This document shows positions 24,803-36,827 of a DNA stretch of 64,000 nt, piece by piece. Below the pieces are notes generated by a model. The model searched no databases and was not told where the DNA came from. It saw only the letters and a program-made list of their open reading frames with translations. A program made the position numbers and the translations under genes. The DNA is from Paramecium pentaurelia. Lineage: Eukaryota; Ciliophora; Oligohymenophorea; Peniculida; Parameciidae. How positions within the stretch are numbered: position 1 is the first letter of the stretch; every line of letters starts with the position of its first letter. Location: NCBI GenBank assembly GCA_905183005.1, contig CAJJDO010000091.1, forward strand, positions 363,597-427,596. Reading direction: 5' to 3'.

Positions 24803-25683
24803 AGTTAATCATTATTACCATAATCTAATTATATACCTCCTCTTAAATTATCATTAATTATAGGATTTGCTGGTTATTGACTCTCATAAAGAATCTACAT
24901 TCGAGGTCCTGATTTTTTCTCAATATTTGATAACAATCTTGTAAGTGTTTTGTCATTTTGATATATAATCTCAATCTCCTTTCCTAATTAATCAAAATTT
25001 ATTGATTTCAATGTCTTTAGAAGACCAAATTTTATCTCTCCACAATCATCTTAAAACTTTATCACATTGAAGTTTGCTTTATAAATTTTAATATTCTTAC
25101 CTTAAGTTAGCTAACTGGTCTACTATCTCTAAGGAATCACACTATTGCTATTGTTTTTAGTATAAGAGGATCTTTTTTTATCTCCCAAGAAACCCATCAC
25201 AGAATCTTGTTTAATATGTTATTTTCCCCTCTCTGTAGTAGTCTAGGGTCCATTAATATTTTCATTAGAAAGTGGAATCTGCTTGGGTGTCATGTTTGAG
25301 TTACTTTCTTCATGAATGGATTGAATGGCTGGTAGATATTGAGGGTATTATTCCATTTCTTAGTCTATTTTTCCTGGGTGTTCTGAAACTTAAGTTTTCA
25401 AAATATTTATCTATGGAATATGGGTTTCATCTGGTTGTTTAGTATAATACTTAAATATTAGAAATAGTGCTGCTGCTATTGTTAAATCTAATAATTTTAG
25501 GAGAATATAAATACACTACGAATTTCCTATCATCCTTGTCTCAATCAAAAAAATGCTGATATTACAAACAGAGAACAAGATTGAAATCTTAGGTTTACTC
25601 AATTCTCGGTCGTAAATATAAAATAAAGTGATCACAGAAGAAGATAATAAAATCAACTAAAATTGCAGAAGCTCGTTATTCAT
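24346..25683 (-). CDS. Putative membrane protein; C-terminal end uncertain
   Basis: Open from ATG at 25683 for 445 codons with no intron. The N-terminus has two hydrophobic stretches (FQLILLSSSVITLFYIYD and LLDLTIAAALFLIFKYY), then a polar Gln/Ser/Thr/Pro-rich region (HEESNSNMTPKQIPLS...) and a more ordered part around INIYKANF-like to LLSNIEKKSGPRMQILYE (minus strand, about 24840-25090). That supported part ends near 24820. Beyond it the frame becomes Leu/Ile-rich, as expected for the antisense of Lys/Asn-rich DNA, so the true stop may lie elsewhere after an unrecognised intron. Family unknown. Confidence 0.45.
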
Positions 25684-25946
25684 GATTTTATTATTATTTA
25701 CTTTAATTATTTAATCTAGCACTAATTCAATCTTGATCATAAAATATCTTATCTCAAACAACCTGACATCATAATGAAATTAAATCCACTAAAAATATGA
25801 TAATAAACAAGTAAATTATATTATTATCCTTGATTTATATTGTTTTACTTATCTAATATTAAAAATATTATTTATTCAAATATTACATTTTATTATAATG
25901 ACTGACTATTATGTATTAAAGAAGAGTCTTTAAACCTATTAAAATT

Positions 25947-26547
25947 ATGGTTAAACCTAAGAAATTAGACAATAACTTTTTTAATGAAATACTTTATTTT
26001 TAAAGAATATTATCACTTTTCTTATTGCAATTCTAAAGTATCCAAAAATCGATCCAATAATAATGCTTCTATCTGCCAGAGTAAACTAATTCTATCCATA
26101 ACTTGATAGTTTAAAAACAACTGTAAATAAACATTCAAAAATGATTTTATCAATCAATTCTAATAGGATGTTTTGCCATATTTTGAATCTATTGCTATAT
26201 TCGAATATTAAAGTGAAGCACATGACAGAGGTTCATATTATTTTAGCAAAGAGTCTGATCAATATATAGCAAAAATAGGAAATACTTTATTGCATTTGGT
26301 TTTGGATTGTATTATTAACTCAAAATTGAGAATTCTTATAAATATTAAATCATATCACTTCAATTAATTTTCTATTATTCATTTGTTATTTGAAGAATCT
26401 ATTATTTTGTCATCTATTATAATAAATATTATTGAAAAAGGATTAATAAATAAAAATAGGCTATTAGTAAATTTATAATTAGACTTTATTGAATAAAGTA
26501 TGTATCCTATTACTGCTATAAATTCTATTCTGTTTTTAATTATTTGA
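25947..26547 (+). pseudogene. Frameshifted ORF remnant
   Basis: Starts MVKPKKLDNNFFNEIL and stops at TGA 26142. A one-base shift opens a second frame at the same place, running on with coding-like texture (FINQFQQDVLPYFES, EAHDRGSYYFSKESDQYIAKIG) to TGA 26545. The junction suggests a single-base indel in a decayed gene. Family not recognised. Confidence 0.3.
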
Positions 26548-28614
26548 CTTATATATTACTATAAAATTGGATAATTTCCTATTGAGTTTATGATCTATTC
26601 TATTACACTAAATACTCTAGCTTGAATCTCGTAAAATGGTTATTAAATTAGATCCATATTTTATAGGATTTTAATAAAGAATTGATACTAAAACTAATAT
26701 TAAAAATTATTATGAAAATTCATTTAATATATATTAATAAATTTGAGAAATTAATAATTTGTTTATTATGACAAATTAAACTATGGACAGGAAAAAAAGG
26801 TAAACTCAAGAATAATCTTAGTTTGTTTATTTAAAAATAAAACAACAAATTTTATAACAAAACAATAAAGTATCAATTATCTTAATAAAGAAAAATACTA
26901 AATGTTTTTCATTATTATTTTATGTTTAATCATAGTGGTTTCAGAAGATTAAAGTTATTTTTTGACTAATCTTCTTTATTATTTGATTTAGTTCATATTT
27001 CATATTTCAATTTAATTATATGGAAGTCTAGCAGCCAAAATAATATTTTTGAAATCATTTATTAAGTGAATTTACATCTTAAACTTTAATTTTTAGCTAC
27101 TTTCATAAATTATAAAAGTTTAAAGCTTAGATTGTAAATAATTAATAAGTTTAATGTCATAACACATTTATTTATTTTTACCTTGAGAATATATGGATTT
27201 TGGGAAATGGTTTCATATAGATCAAGATTGTTTAGAAGTTTTCCTGCTATAGAATTACAGTAAAAAACTATGTATATTAGGTAAAAGGTTTAATAAGTTG
27301 TTAATTAACCTATACTTGACTGATAAGCCCTGTTAAACTTGATTTATAATAGTATATTCTAATTTAATTTAGAACTTTTTGCAATGGAAGTAACAGTATC
27401 ATTATCTAACAAAGAAAAAGTCAACTCTTATTGAAAGATATGGCAAGATATGAAATTTAAGAGGTCAGGAATGACCATAAGTTTATGTAGTCAATATTTA
27501 AAGAATGAAAGAAAATAAGTTCAAAAAACAATCAAGACAGGAAGAATGCTTTATTTATGAGCCTGAAGAAAAAGAAAATAATTTTCAAAATTATTAAATC
27601 CTGCAACTTAATGCAATCATCTAAAATATTTAGTAAGATTTTATGACAATAATAATTGAAAATAAGAACTTCAAAATAATTATGAAAACAATAAGAATAA
27701 TTCAAAACCATAAATAGAAATCTATGATGAACGTTGAAAATATTATGAAGGTGAAAGACTTTTCAAATCCTAATTCCCAGTCTCGATTTAAGTTTTCTGA
27801 TATTTACTCTTTATAATAATCTTTTATCGAAAAACAGCAAAATTCTTTATTATCTTTTATTTATTCACCAATAAAAATTTGTCTAATTATACTTAAACAT
27901 GAATACAATCTTTAGAGTAACAAAAAAATAGCAAAAGAATTTATCAAAATAAATCATTGAAACGATTCTTCTAAAAAATGCTTATCATATGATTATGATC
28001 ATATAAAAAATAATGCATATTTAACTACTTATTAGCTTTATTGAAAGGATAAAATTCATTTTCATTTTTCTACTCATTAACAATATATTAGTTATAAATA
28101 ATATAAATATATTTATTTGTTTCATAGGATTACTTAAATCTATTTATTGTATAAACAACTTTATTCCAATATTATGTGATTTTATATCTACTTGTTAGAC
28201 ACTTAATATAGATGAAAACAATTATTTTAAATTAGATACTAGACATTAATCTGATATCAAATTGCTTTATCTTTTAACTCAAGTCTAATTGATTTACTAC
28301 TAAGAATTCATTTGGGATTATAATTAAGAAAAACAAAAGAAAAAATCAATCATCTGTGATGATAAATCAGATATTAAATTTTCTTTAATTTTTACTATTC
28401 TTTTATCACCAATTCTTAGTATTCATAAGGGCTTGACTCTTTGGGGAGGACTATATTAATCTTGAACATAAAATTAGCTTTAAATTATAATACAACAATT
28501 GTATCTTTTGAATTACATTTATAAACAAATTTCAATAAATAAACTCAATATTATACCGACAAGATTTATAACTCGTTAATAAAAAATGAAAAAATTCATA
28601 ATTAATTTACTTAA
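26548..28614. other. Gene-poor AT-rich region
   Basis: No intact gene. A plus-strand frame from ATG 26899 begins with a signal-peptide-like MFFIIILCLIIVVSEDQ but meets two TGA codons within 140 codons and has no supporting intron. The rest shows no coding texture. The last few hundred bases presumably hold the promoter of the secreted repeat protein. Confidence 0.4.
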
Positions 28615-30902
28615 ATGAGAATCATCAAAATTTTACTACTCTTTTGCATCATCTCTTCAGTTTTTACACAACTTCCTTCTGATGCTCCACAACCTGGTCA
28701 ACGTAAGATCCTTTAATCTAGTTTATTTAGCTGACTCAAGTAGCTCTAGTCCTCCATAAGGTGCCCCAACTGGTTTACAAGGATAATAAAATACAGCTGG
28801 TAATTCATAATCTCTTATAACTTTAAGGTGGCCAATAACCAGGAGGATAACAATAAGGAGGTATGCAATAAGGTGGATAATAACCTGGTGGAAGGGCCAA
28901 GAAATGCTAACCAACATAAGCACAACAAGGATTATAACAATAAGGATAATAATAATAATAAGGACAATAATAATAACCTAGTTAATAAACTGTGCCTGGA
29001 AATCAACTTCCTGGTTAATAAGTTTAATAATAACCATCTGGCACATAAACAACATAAGAGTAACATGGTACAGGATAATTTCCTAGTGGAACATAACAAT
29101 CTGGTGGATTTTAGTAACCAGGAGGAGTCTAATAACCAGGTTAATCAGGTGGAGTTTAATAACCAGGTGGATTTTAATAACCAGGTGGAGTCTAATAACC
29201 AGGTGGTGTTTAACAACAAGGTGGAGTCTAATAACCAGGTGGTGTTTAATAACAAGGCGGAATTTAATAACAAGGTGGAGTTTAATAACAAGGTGGAGCC
29301 TAATAACCAGGCGGTGTTTAATAACCAGGTGGAGCCTAATAACCAGGCGGTGTTTAATAATAAGGTGGAGTTTAATAATCAGGTGGAGTCCAATAACAAG
29401 GCGGTGTTTAGAAACCAGGCGGTGTTTAATAACAAGGTGGTTAATAGTAATAAGGAGGGTAATATCCTGGACAATAATAAGGAGGTTAGCAATAAGGATA
29501 AATGGGATAAGGCCAAGGTTAGATGGGTTAAGGACAAGGATAAGGATAAGGACAAGGATAAATGGGTTAAGGATAAGGATAAATGGGTTAAGGATAAGGT
29601 TAGGGATAAGGACAAGGATAAGGTTAGGGATAAGGATAAGGATAAGGATAAGGTCAAGGATAAGGATAAGGATAAGGATAAGGATAAGGATAAGGATAAG
29701 GATAAAAACCTTAAGGGCCACCTTAATCAAAAGGATAATGGACTCAAGATTCAGAATAATAACAACAATGTATTGAAGTTGAAGTGACTTGTGCTGAAAA
29801 TGAAATAGTGTTCAAAGATAGATGTGTCGCCTCCACCTGCGAAAATTTGGATAAAGTTCAAAGCAAACAAGAAGGTGGAAAAAAGAAGTTACCAATGAAA
29901 TTTGATGGAAAAGCTGACTTCAATGACAATAAAGATGTTGTTGTATAATTAGCATTCCCTGATAACAAAGATAAACCACTTATTAAATCAGACGGAAATG
30001 CCAATGCTTGTATAGAAAGATAAATTTACAGATATAGACCAAGTTTCTTAAGTGAAACATTAGATGATTCAACTGTTACAAGCAGTTATGACGATGATAA
30101 ACAATTAAGAATTTGGGAATTCACAATCTTGAATGCAGACATAGATAGTAAATTATTCAAAGATGAATAAACCGATAAAGTTGTCTATACTGGTTACTAT
30201 TCAGTCAAACTAACAATATAGGAGAAGAAATTAGTTTAATTCTTCTTTACATTCTTTGTAGCAGTTGACTTGGATGGAAATGTTTTAACAGCTCAAGCCA
30301 CATCTGAAGCCTAAGATGATACTCCTGCTTGTGCAACTGAAGATAATTGTGTTTCTAGAGCAGAAACTGAAGTAGGATTCTGCAGTGATCAAACCTGTTC
30401 AACCCTTGTTGAATAACCATAAGTATATGCTGGTTAAAATTTCTATGTTGTTTAAAGAGTAAAATAAACTGGATTTGAATAATGGAAAGTTGGAGATGCT
30501 GATGTTACTATAACTGGTGATGGAGTGAATAAGAAATTGAAGCCCACTTAATAGTAAAAACAACCAGGATAAACTATTTATACCCTAAATATTGATATTC
30601 TTGCTAATAATGTTGAGTTCTCAGTTAATGGTAAACTTGAAGATCCAAATTCAACTAGGAGATTCAGATTTTTAGAAGATGCTTCTACAATTGATGGTGC
30701 TGAAGTTTCCTCTGCGAAAGCTGTTGGTTCAACTACTTTAGAATGCATAAAGAAAGATGCTAATTCTTCATGCCCAACCATTGAAGAAGCGAAAGCATAC
30801 AACAAACCAGATTGTGGAACTATTGGATAGGTAGAATGTGAAAGCAATAATAATTAAATCTGGTCTTTTGTAATGTTTGCCATTATCATGCTAGTTCAAT
30901 GA
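28615..30902 (+). CDS. Secreted Pro-Gly-Gln repeat protein with C-terminal globular domain
   Basis: 743 residues after two 28-nt introns (28703-28730 is the first). The N-terminus MRIIKILLLFCIISSVFTQ is a signal peptide. Residues about 30-290 are low complexity: Pro/Gly/Gln-rich, then tandem PGGVQQ-type hexads (about 29090-29440), then GQ/GQMGQ repeats (29500-29705). From CIEVEVTCAENEIVF onward it is an ordered, Cys-containing ectodomain of about 370 residues with ATEDNCVSR and FCSDQTCSTL. The protein ends ESNNNQIWSFVMFAIIMLVQ, a terminal hydrophobic segment fitting a GPI signal or membrane anchor. A cell-surface or matrix role is inferred. Open ORFs in other frames across the repeats are by-products of the periodic sequence. 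Confidence 0.8.
29090..29710 (+). repeat. Coding tandem repeats (18-nt PGGVQQ units, then 6/12-nt GQ units)
   Basis: The first half is made of 18-nt units such as CCAGGTGGAGTCTAATAA with GTC/GTT/TTT and CCA/CAA variation. The second half is GGATAA/GGACAA hexamers with GGTTAA and ATGGGT interruptions. Both encode Gly/Gln-rich repeats. Such tracts are prone to length change. Confidence 0.85.
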
Positions 30903-31034
30903 TAAATTATTTACATTTATAAGAATATAAATACAATTCTTAGTATATTAATTTTAATTACCTTGCTTAAATAATAAACAAATATTATTTTTTAATAGAA
31001 ATATGTTTAATATTAATTAAAATAGAAATATAAA

Positions 31035-32271
31035 ATGATTGGAATATCATTCTAATCTTAGTAATATTATGATTATTAAGACTTAAAATCATTATAAGAT
31101 ATTCTAAAAATTGATTCAATAGGATCTAATAATATTTATGAAGATGAATAAATAATTGAATATCAAATTGATCGATCAAAATGTTTAAGATTGAGTGATC
31201 TCATTTATTTAATTGTAAATTAACTTTATTATATTTTATTAGAATCAAAAGTATATTAAATTGTATTTAGGATAACTATTAACTTTATTTAATAATTTAT
31301 TAGAAAAAGTCATTTAATTATAAATTGAATATAAAATTAATCATTAATATATTGATGACAATAGAATTTGGTTGATATTTCAAGATTCAAATTAATGTGT
31401 AAATATAGATTATACTTATATAAATTATACAATTGCATTTACAGGATATTAATGTTAATTATATGAATAAGGTTAAGATTTAATTATACCAGCAGATTAG
31501 AAAATATAATAGATTATTAAGGATATTTTAAATAATTTTAAGAATAACAAAATATATATTAATGATTCTTAAAAAGATAAAATTATTAAATACATTTATG
31601 ATCCAATAATAACAGAATGTAATAAATAAAATATATAAAATACTTTAAAATTACTATTAAATATTTTAAAATAATTTAAGTTTAATTAAGAACAATAAAC
31701 TATTGAATTAGATTAAAATATAATTTAAAAAATAGATACAAGAATGATTAAAAAAGGAACAGTTAATGAATATTGGAAAGAACTCATTTAAAATATAAAA
31801 GGTGAAAGCTCATTTATTATAGAAAATGTTATAATTTCAAAGATAAAACATTTAATATTTTTTTTTGAATATAAAAGATCTTCTTCGATCAATGATGATA
31901 AAGAAATGGAAGTAGTGAAGTAATTGAAATCATTTTAAGATAAATATAAAAAAATATTTGAGAAAAAAGCATAAAATATAATTTAATAATAATTTGAAAA
32001 TACTTTAAATAAATAAATGGAAAATTATAAATTTGATATTGATGAAGAAGAAAAAACAAACATATTAAACAGTTTATTAAACAGAATTTTAAATATGAAA
32101 TTGAATAAATACTTTTAGAATTCTCCACATTATTTATTAAAAACAGATTCAAATCAAATTCTATAATATTAATTAAATTTAATTACTAAATTATCATAAC
32201 CTATAATCATAGAAGAAGTCGAACTATTAATTGATTTCAAAATATTGACCTTGATTAATGAGTTAATTTGA
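31035..32271 (+). CDS. Local-family protein, copy 1 (unknown function)
   Basis: 402 residues with one 28-nt intron placed after ...LSDLIYLI. Very rich in Lys/Ile/Asn/Gln; predicted largely helical. It shares with the genes at 35590 and 41530 the N-terminal motif K-C-[LI]-R-L-[RS]-D-L-I, the intron position, the following LYLGQLL...LLEKV block, FTGYQC, and a C-terminal helical region (IEEVELLIDF...LINELI). No known domain is recognised. The 3' 723 bp are duplicated in inverted orientation at 33536-34259. Confidence 0.65.
31549..32271 (+). repeat. Inverted repeat, left arm (about 0.72 kb)
   Basis: Matches the reverse complement of 33536-34259 with roughly five substitutions and no indel over the first ~690 bp, then diverges over the last 14 codons before TGA while remaining recognisably homologous. 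The arms are separated by about 1.26 kb. Confidence 0.85.
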
Positions 32272-32834
32272 CAATTATAATGTTTGTATTTATCAAATTT
32301 AACATAACAGGATTATTTATTGTATATTATTTAAATTATTAAATTATGTTTAGAAGTCATTAACTTCAATAATTTTATTTTACATTATAATAAAAATAAC
32401 AGTAAAGTGGCATTTATAACAAATTTTATAATTTTAATTTAAAAATGCCAATTGTAAATATTATATAATTAGAAATGCAACTTCAATAAATTAATTAAAA
32501 CAAATGCTCATTATAGTTATTCTCTTAATTTAACTAGTTTTTTTTTTTAAATCCTTAGATATATTTATTAACAGTTTGCCCTAAGTCCCTTTCTTAAATA
32601 ATCTCTATTTTAAAGATAACTGATAAATTATATTAATTATTTAAAGTAATTTAAACTATTCTAAACTTATGCACAATAATTTGGATTATTGTAAATATAA
32701 GGCATTTGGATGTCTGCAAGACGATTACCAAGAAAGGAATACTCATAAGATAAAGAAACCTGTGAAACTCAATTCATTCTTCAAATTGATGATTAATATA
32801 CTATATTTTCGATATTTAAAAAGTTATATTAACA

Positions 32835-33179
32835 ATGAATAGAGGCAATGATGTTATTAGAATTTAAATTCATAGCAACTAGCAGTAAAAATTTATGAAA
32901 GGGATATACTTTAATAAAGATCATAATGGCTACTTAATTTCCTAAATAAAGATAGAATATTATAAAAATTATCTAAAATTAAATAGTTATTAATTATCAA
33001 AATAAAGAAATACTAGCGAGGAATTTAATATATTAATATTTTTTAATCATTCAAAAGAGTGCATTTAGGTGAGAAATCCACTAGATAACTTTTGTTTTAG
33101 ACTAAAAAAAAAATATTTAGATTCGAATGTTCAAGCTCTTTTATACCAAGTTGATATCGAGGAATTCTTATATATATGA
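32835..33179 (+). CDS. Possible small ORF in the inverted-repeat spacer
   Basis: 114 codons, intronless, starting MNRGNDVIRIQIHSNQQQ and containing GIYFNKDHNGYLISQIKIEYY and NPLDNFCFRLKKK. Texture is coding-like. A 43-codon frame ending just before it (MSARRLPRKEYSQDKE..., from about 32711) may be a disconnected upstream part. No family recognised; chance origin is possible with a single stop codon. Confidence 0.3.
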
Positions 33180-33535
33180 CTTGACATAAAACTATTATCT
33201 AATAGAATTTAGACTAATTAATATATTTTTATAAAGCTATTTATATGGCAGATTTATCAAAACTCCTTCTTACTTAGATTTAGTAATTATATCATGAAAA
33301 CTCTAAAAGAAAAGATTGATGATGAAATTCAATCACTTATCTTCCATATATACTTATTAACTTTATAATTATATCAGAGAAATGAATGGACTAAATAGCA
33401 AATTTTAGATATAAAATAATTAAAATTAAATAATTGATCTAAAATTTACTTAAACTAAATTGAAATTTAAATTGCACACTTTACAACTTGTAGATCAAAT
33501 TCATTGTTATAGGTGTTGTTGAAAATATGAATAAA

Positions 33536-34259
33536 TCAAATTAATTCATCAATTATCATTTGGTATTTAAAATCAATTAATAGTTCGACTTCTTCTATAA
33601 TTATAGGTTATGATAATTTAGTAATTAAATTTAATTAATATTATAGAATTTGATTTGAATCTATTTTTAATAAATAATGTGGAGAATTCTAAAAGTATTT
33701 ATTCAACTTCATATTTAAAATTCTGTTTAATAAACTGTTTAATATGTTTGTTTTTTCTTCTTCATCAATATCAAATTTATAATTTTCCATTTATTTATTT
33801 AAAGTATTTTCAAATTATTATTAAATTATATTTTATGCTTTTTTCTCAAATATTTTTTTATATTTATCTTAAAATGATTTCAATTACTTCACTACTTCCA
33901 TTTCTTTATCATCATTGATCGAAGAAGATCTTTTATATTCAAAAAAAAATATTAAATGTTTTATCTTTGAAATTATAACATTTTCTATAATAAATGAGCT
34001 TTCACCTTTTATATTTTAAATGAGTTCTTTCCAATATTCATTAACTGTTCCTTTTTTAATCATTCTTGTATCTATTTTTTAAATTATATTTTAATCTAAT
34101 TCAATAGTTTATTGTTCTTTATTAAACTTAAATTATTTTAAAATATTTAATAGTAATTTTAAAGTATTTTATATATTTTATTTATTACATTCTGTTATTA
34201 TTGGATCATAAATGTATTTAATAATTTTATCTTTTTAATAATCATTAATATATATGTTA
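33536..34259 (-). repeat. Inverted repeat, right arm
   Basis: Reverse-complement copy of 31549-32271; see the left arm. It lacks the first ~170 codons and the intron of the family gene. Confidence 0.85.
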
Positions 34260-34489
34260 TTATTCTTGGTTACCTCTCTCAAGGATATAAATTTATAGAA
34301 TTGCAACTAATCTAGAAGTTCAAGGTAGAGTGGACTATATATACCGCTCAAATTATTAAAATTCAGAGCATCAAATGGAAAATAAGATAAGTGCAAGAGG
34401 CAAACCTCGTTTGCTATTTTAAAAATTATAAAAGAGTTATAAAAAAGTAAGATAAAGAAAGGAGGAGCAATTCTTAAAGAGTTATCCAT
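33536..34489 (-). CDS. Chimeric ORF: new N-terminus fused to truncated family copy
   Basis: 317 codons from ATG at 34489 to TGA at 33538. The first ~80 residues (MDNSLRIAPPFFILLFYNSF...) are unrelated to the family and come from unique flanking DNA. At a K-N-N junction (about 34262) the frame runs without a shift into the inverted duplicate of the family gene from NIYIND... to the stop (IDFKYQMIIDELI). The N-terminus is hydrophobic and could be a signal anchor. It may be a young chimeric gene or a 5'-truncated pseudogene whose upstream flank happens to be open. No intron is needed. Confidence 0.45.
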
Positions 34490-34884
34490 TTGATATGTGG
34501 CAATAGAGTTTCAATAAACATAAGTTCAAATCAATTCGGTTTAGAATTTAAAAAAAAGGCCTCTAAAATTTGAATTTTCTTCAAATTCAAAATTTTTATC
34601 AGAAATTTTATTTTCAAAAACCTCTTTTATTCTTCATCCAAATTGAATTCTAACCTAAAACGTTATTATTTTTTAAGAGTACTATTGATTTTCTTCATTC
34701 TATAAAAGATTTGAGATTAACTATTTGTTCAAGCAATATTTAAAACAAATTGTCTAGGGAGTCCAAACAAAAATTTATAATGAAAACAAATTTTCACTCC
34801 GAATTTTTTTCTCAATATATTATAATCTAATCTCTTCTTTATTCAAACTAGGGTTTATAGTTACAATTTTTTTCTAAAAAAAAC

Positions 34885-35566
34885 ATGAAAATTCCATAAG
34901 GAGCGTCCAAGAAATAAGGAAGGAGATAATCAATCAAAAGAGCAATTATATAAAATAAGGACAAGAAATGGGTTAACAATTCCTCAATATTTAAGAAAAC
35001 CTAAAAGGGATTTTTTAAATTAAGAGAATGAGAGGAAAGCCCTTATTAAAGCTTTTGACTATTGGAGCAAGATTATTAATAATAATCATTTCATTAATAA
35101 ATATAATAAATATCTACTTCTTCATTTAATGCTATAAGATCTAATAGCCAAGGCGAAAAATGCTTTCAGAAACTGATAATAATTATTTTTTATTTAAAAC
35201 AAAATATCTTATTTACTACAGATCTGATTTAAGATTTGAAGAAAATAATTTGTACAAATTTAGCCAACAATACTCAAAACTATTGGAAAAATAGATTGCT
35301 TATGTAGAGGATGATAAATTTCGTGATATTGTGTATACTTAAATTAAAGCTAACTATTTCTTATTGTAATAACCATTTCTTTAAAAATAACTTTTCAATT
35401 TTACGATTTATTATCAAAATTTCTTATTAAAACTAGAATATTAAAAATTAACAATTTAAAACGATCAGATAATTAATACTTAAAATTCTTTAAAATATCG
35501 AAGTGTGATTGTATCAGAAATTCTTATGCCTGATATTTGGATTGGATTTTTGATAGTTAATTAAAA
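34885..35566 (+). pseudogene. Broken gene cut off by the direct-repeat copy
   Basis: A frame open from 34889 to TGA 35174 reads KFHKERPRNKEGD..., GLTIPQYLRKPKRDFL, ALIKAFDYWSKIIN. It overlaps a second frame from ATG 35160 (MLSETDNNYFLFKTKYLIYY...) to TGA 35631. A one-base shift near 35158 would join them. The second frame runs 67 bp into the direct repeat that begins at 35567, so its original 3' end appears lost. Family not recognised. Confidence 0.35.
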
Positions 35567-36784
35567 AAATTAATAGAAATATAATAATAATGTTAAATTT
35601 GTAATATGTTACAGAAGAGGTGTATACTTTTGAAAATGAGGAAGAGATTATAAAAGCCTTAAGTTTAGATTAATTTCAACCAGGAACTTTCAATCCTCTT
35701 AATAAATCAATCAGTTATAAGATAAATCATAATAAATGTATTCGATTAAGAGATTTGATATTTTGGATTGTAATTATATAAATATATTAAATTCTTAATA
35801 GGAATCAGATTTTGTTAGAATTCATTTAGGTTAATTGTTATATTTAATATTATCCATATTAGAAAAAGTTTAATATATAGAAAATAAAGGAATTTAACAT
35901 AATTATTTAGATTTAAATAGAATTTGGATGAAATTATCAGAAACTAGTTAATATCCAAGTTTAATATATTAATTCTTAGATTATTCAATACATTTCACAG
36001 GATATAATTGCTCAATAAAAGATTAAAATTTATATTAATAACAAGCATCAATTAAAATTAAAGAAATCATAAAAATAATAATTGATAAATGTTTTATTAG
36101 AATTCAATTAAAAAAGAATAATAATTAAGAAATAAGAAATTAAATATATTAATAGATATTATAACCAATAATAGATTTATGTAATTCTAATTAATCTATT
36201 AATATAATTATTGAATACATTAAATAAAAATTAAATGATTATAATTATTAATATAATTAAAAGAATAAAATAATATAATCATTAAATATTGATGATAATG
36301 ATAATGATTATATTGGATCAAAAAGATATAAATTAATTTAAAATGTTAATAATGATATTAAATAAATTATTCAATTTGGATAATAATATGGAATTATTAT
36401 AATTGAATATTTATTAAATTATAGTATTCCAATAATTGCTAATAATCTAAAATCATATTCATTAATTGATTATTAAAAAAAAGCTTTAAAATAATAAAAT
36501 ATTTAGAATGAAAGATATAAAGAATTAACAAAAATGATAGAATAACATATTTAAGATGTAGTAAAATATAATTTAGATGAATATTCAAATTATTATAAAT
36601 TTGATATAAATGAATAAGAAATAAAATAATTGGAACAGGAAATCATTAATTCTATTCTTCAATCTCCATAAGTTAAATATTTTTATAATACATATTGGTT
36701 TTAACAAAATGAATAAAATTGTTATATATTTGCAGCAATAACCAAAATTTCAAAAAAAGAAATAGATGATAAATTAGAAACCCT
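35567..36784 (+). repeat. Direct repeat, unit 1 (1218 bp)
   Basis: Aligned without a single indel to 41507-42724 (offset 5940). I count about 16 substitutions, of which about 13 fall in the first 200 bp and only three in the remaining ~1 kb. Confidence 0.9.
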
Positions 36785-36827
36785 TTTCGTGCACAAAATA
36801 TTATTGTTGATTATTGATTTAATATGA
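35590..36827 (+). CDS. Local-family protein, copy 2 (unknown function)
   Basis: 401 residues; one 32-nt intron at 35770-35801 after ...RLRDLIFWI, the same position as in the 31035 gene. Begins MLNLQYVTEEVYTFENEE. Features include CIRLRDL, RIHLGQLLYLILSILEKV, NRIWMKLSE, FTGYNC and a Lys/Gln-rich helical C-terminus (EQEIKQLEQEIINSIL). No transmembrane segment or enzymatic motif. Nearly identical to the protein at 41530 except at residues ~30-60 and the last 14. The last residues (TLFVHKILLLIIDLI) differ in sequence but match in length. Confidence 0.68.

Noticed and set aside
29090..29710. CRISPR-like array
   Set aside because: The repeats are contiguous coding hexads without spacers, in a eukaryotic gene.
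29083..29730. Long minus-strand and other plus-strand ORFs across the Gly/Gln repeats
   Set aside because: They are Leu/Ile/Ser- or Asn/Lys-only translations of a periodic sequence. The signal peptide, splice sites and downstream domain fix the plus-strand PGG/GQ frame as the real one.
31889..33918. Matching 87-codon Phe/Ile/Leu-rich ORFs antisense to the inverted repeat arms
   Set aside because: They are antisense readings of Lys/Asn/Gln-rich coding sequence; their near identity reflects the duplication, not selection on this strand.
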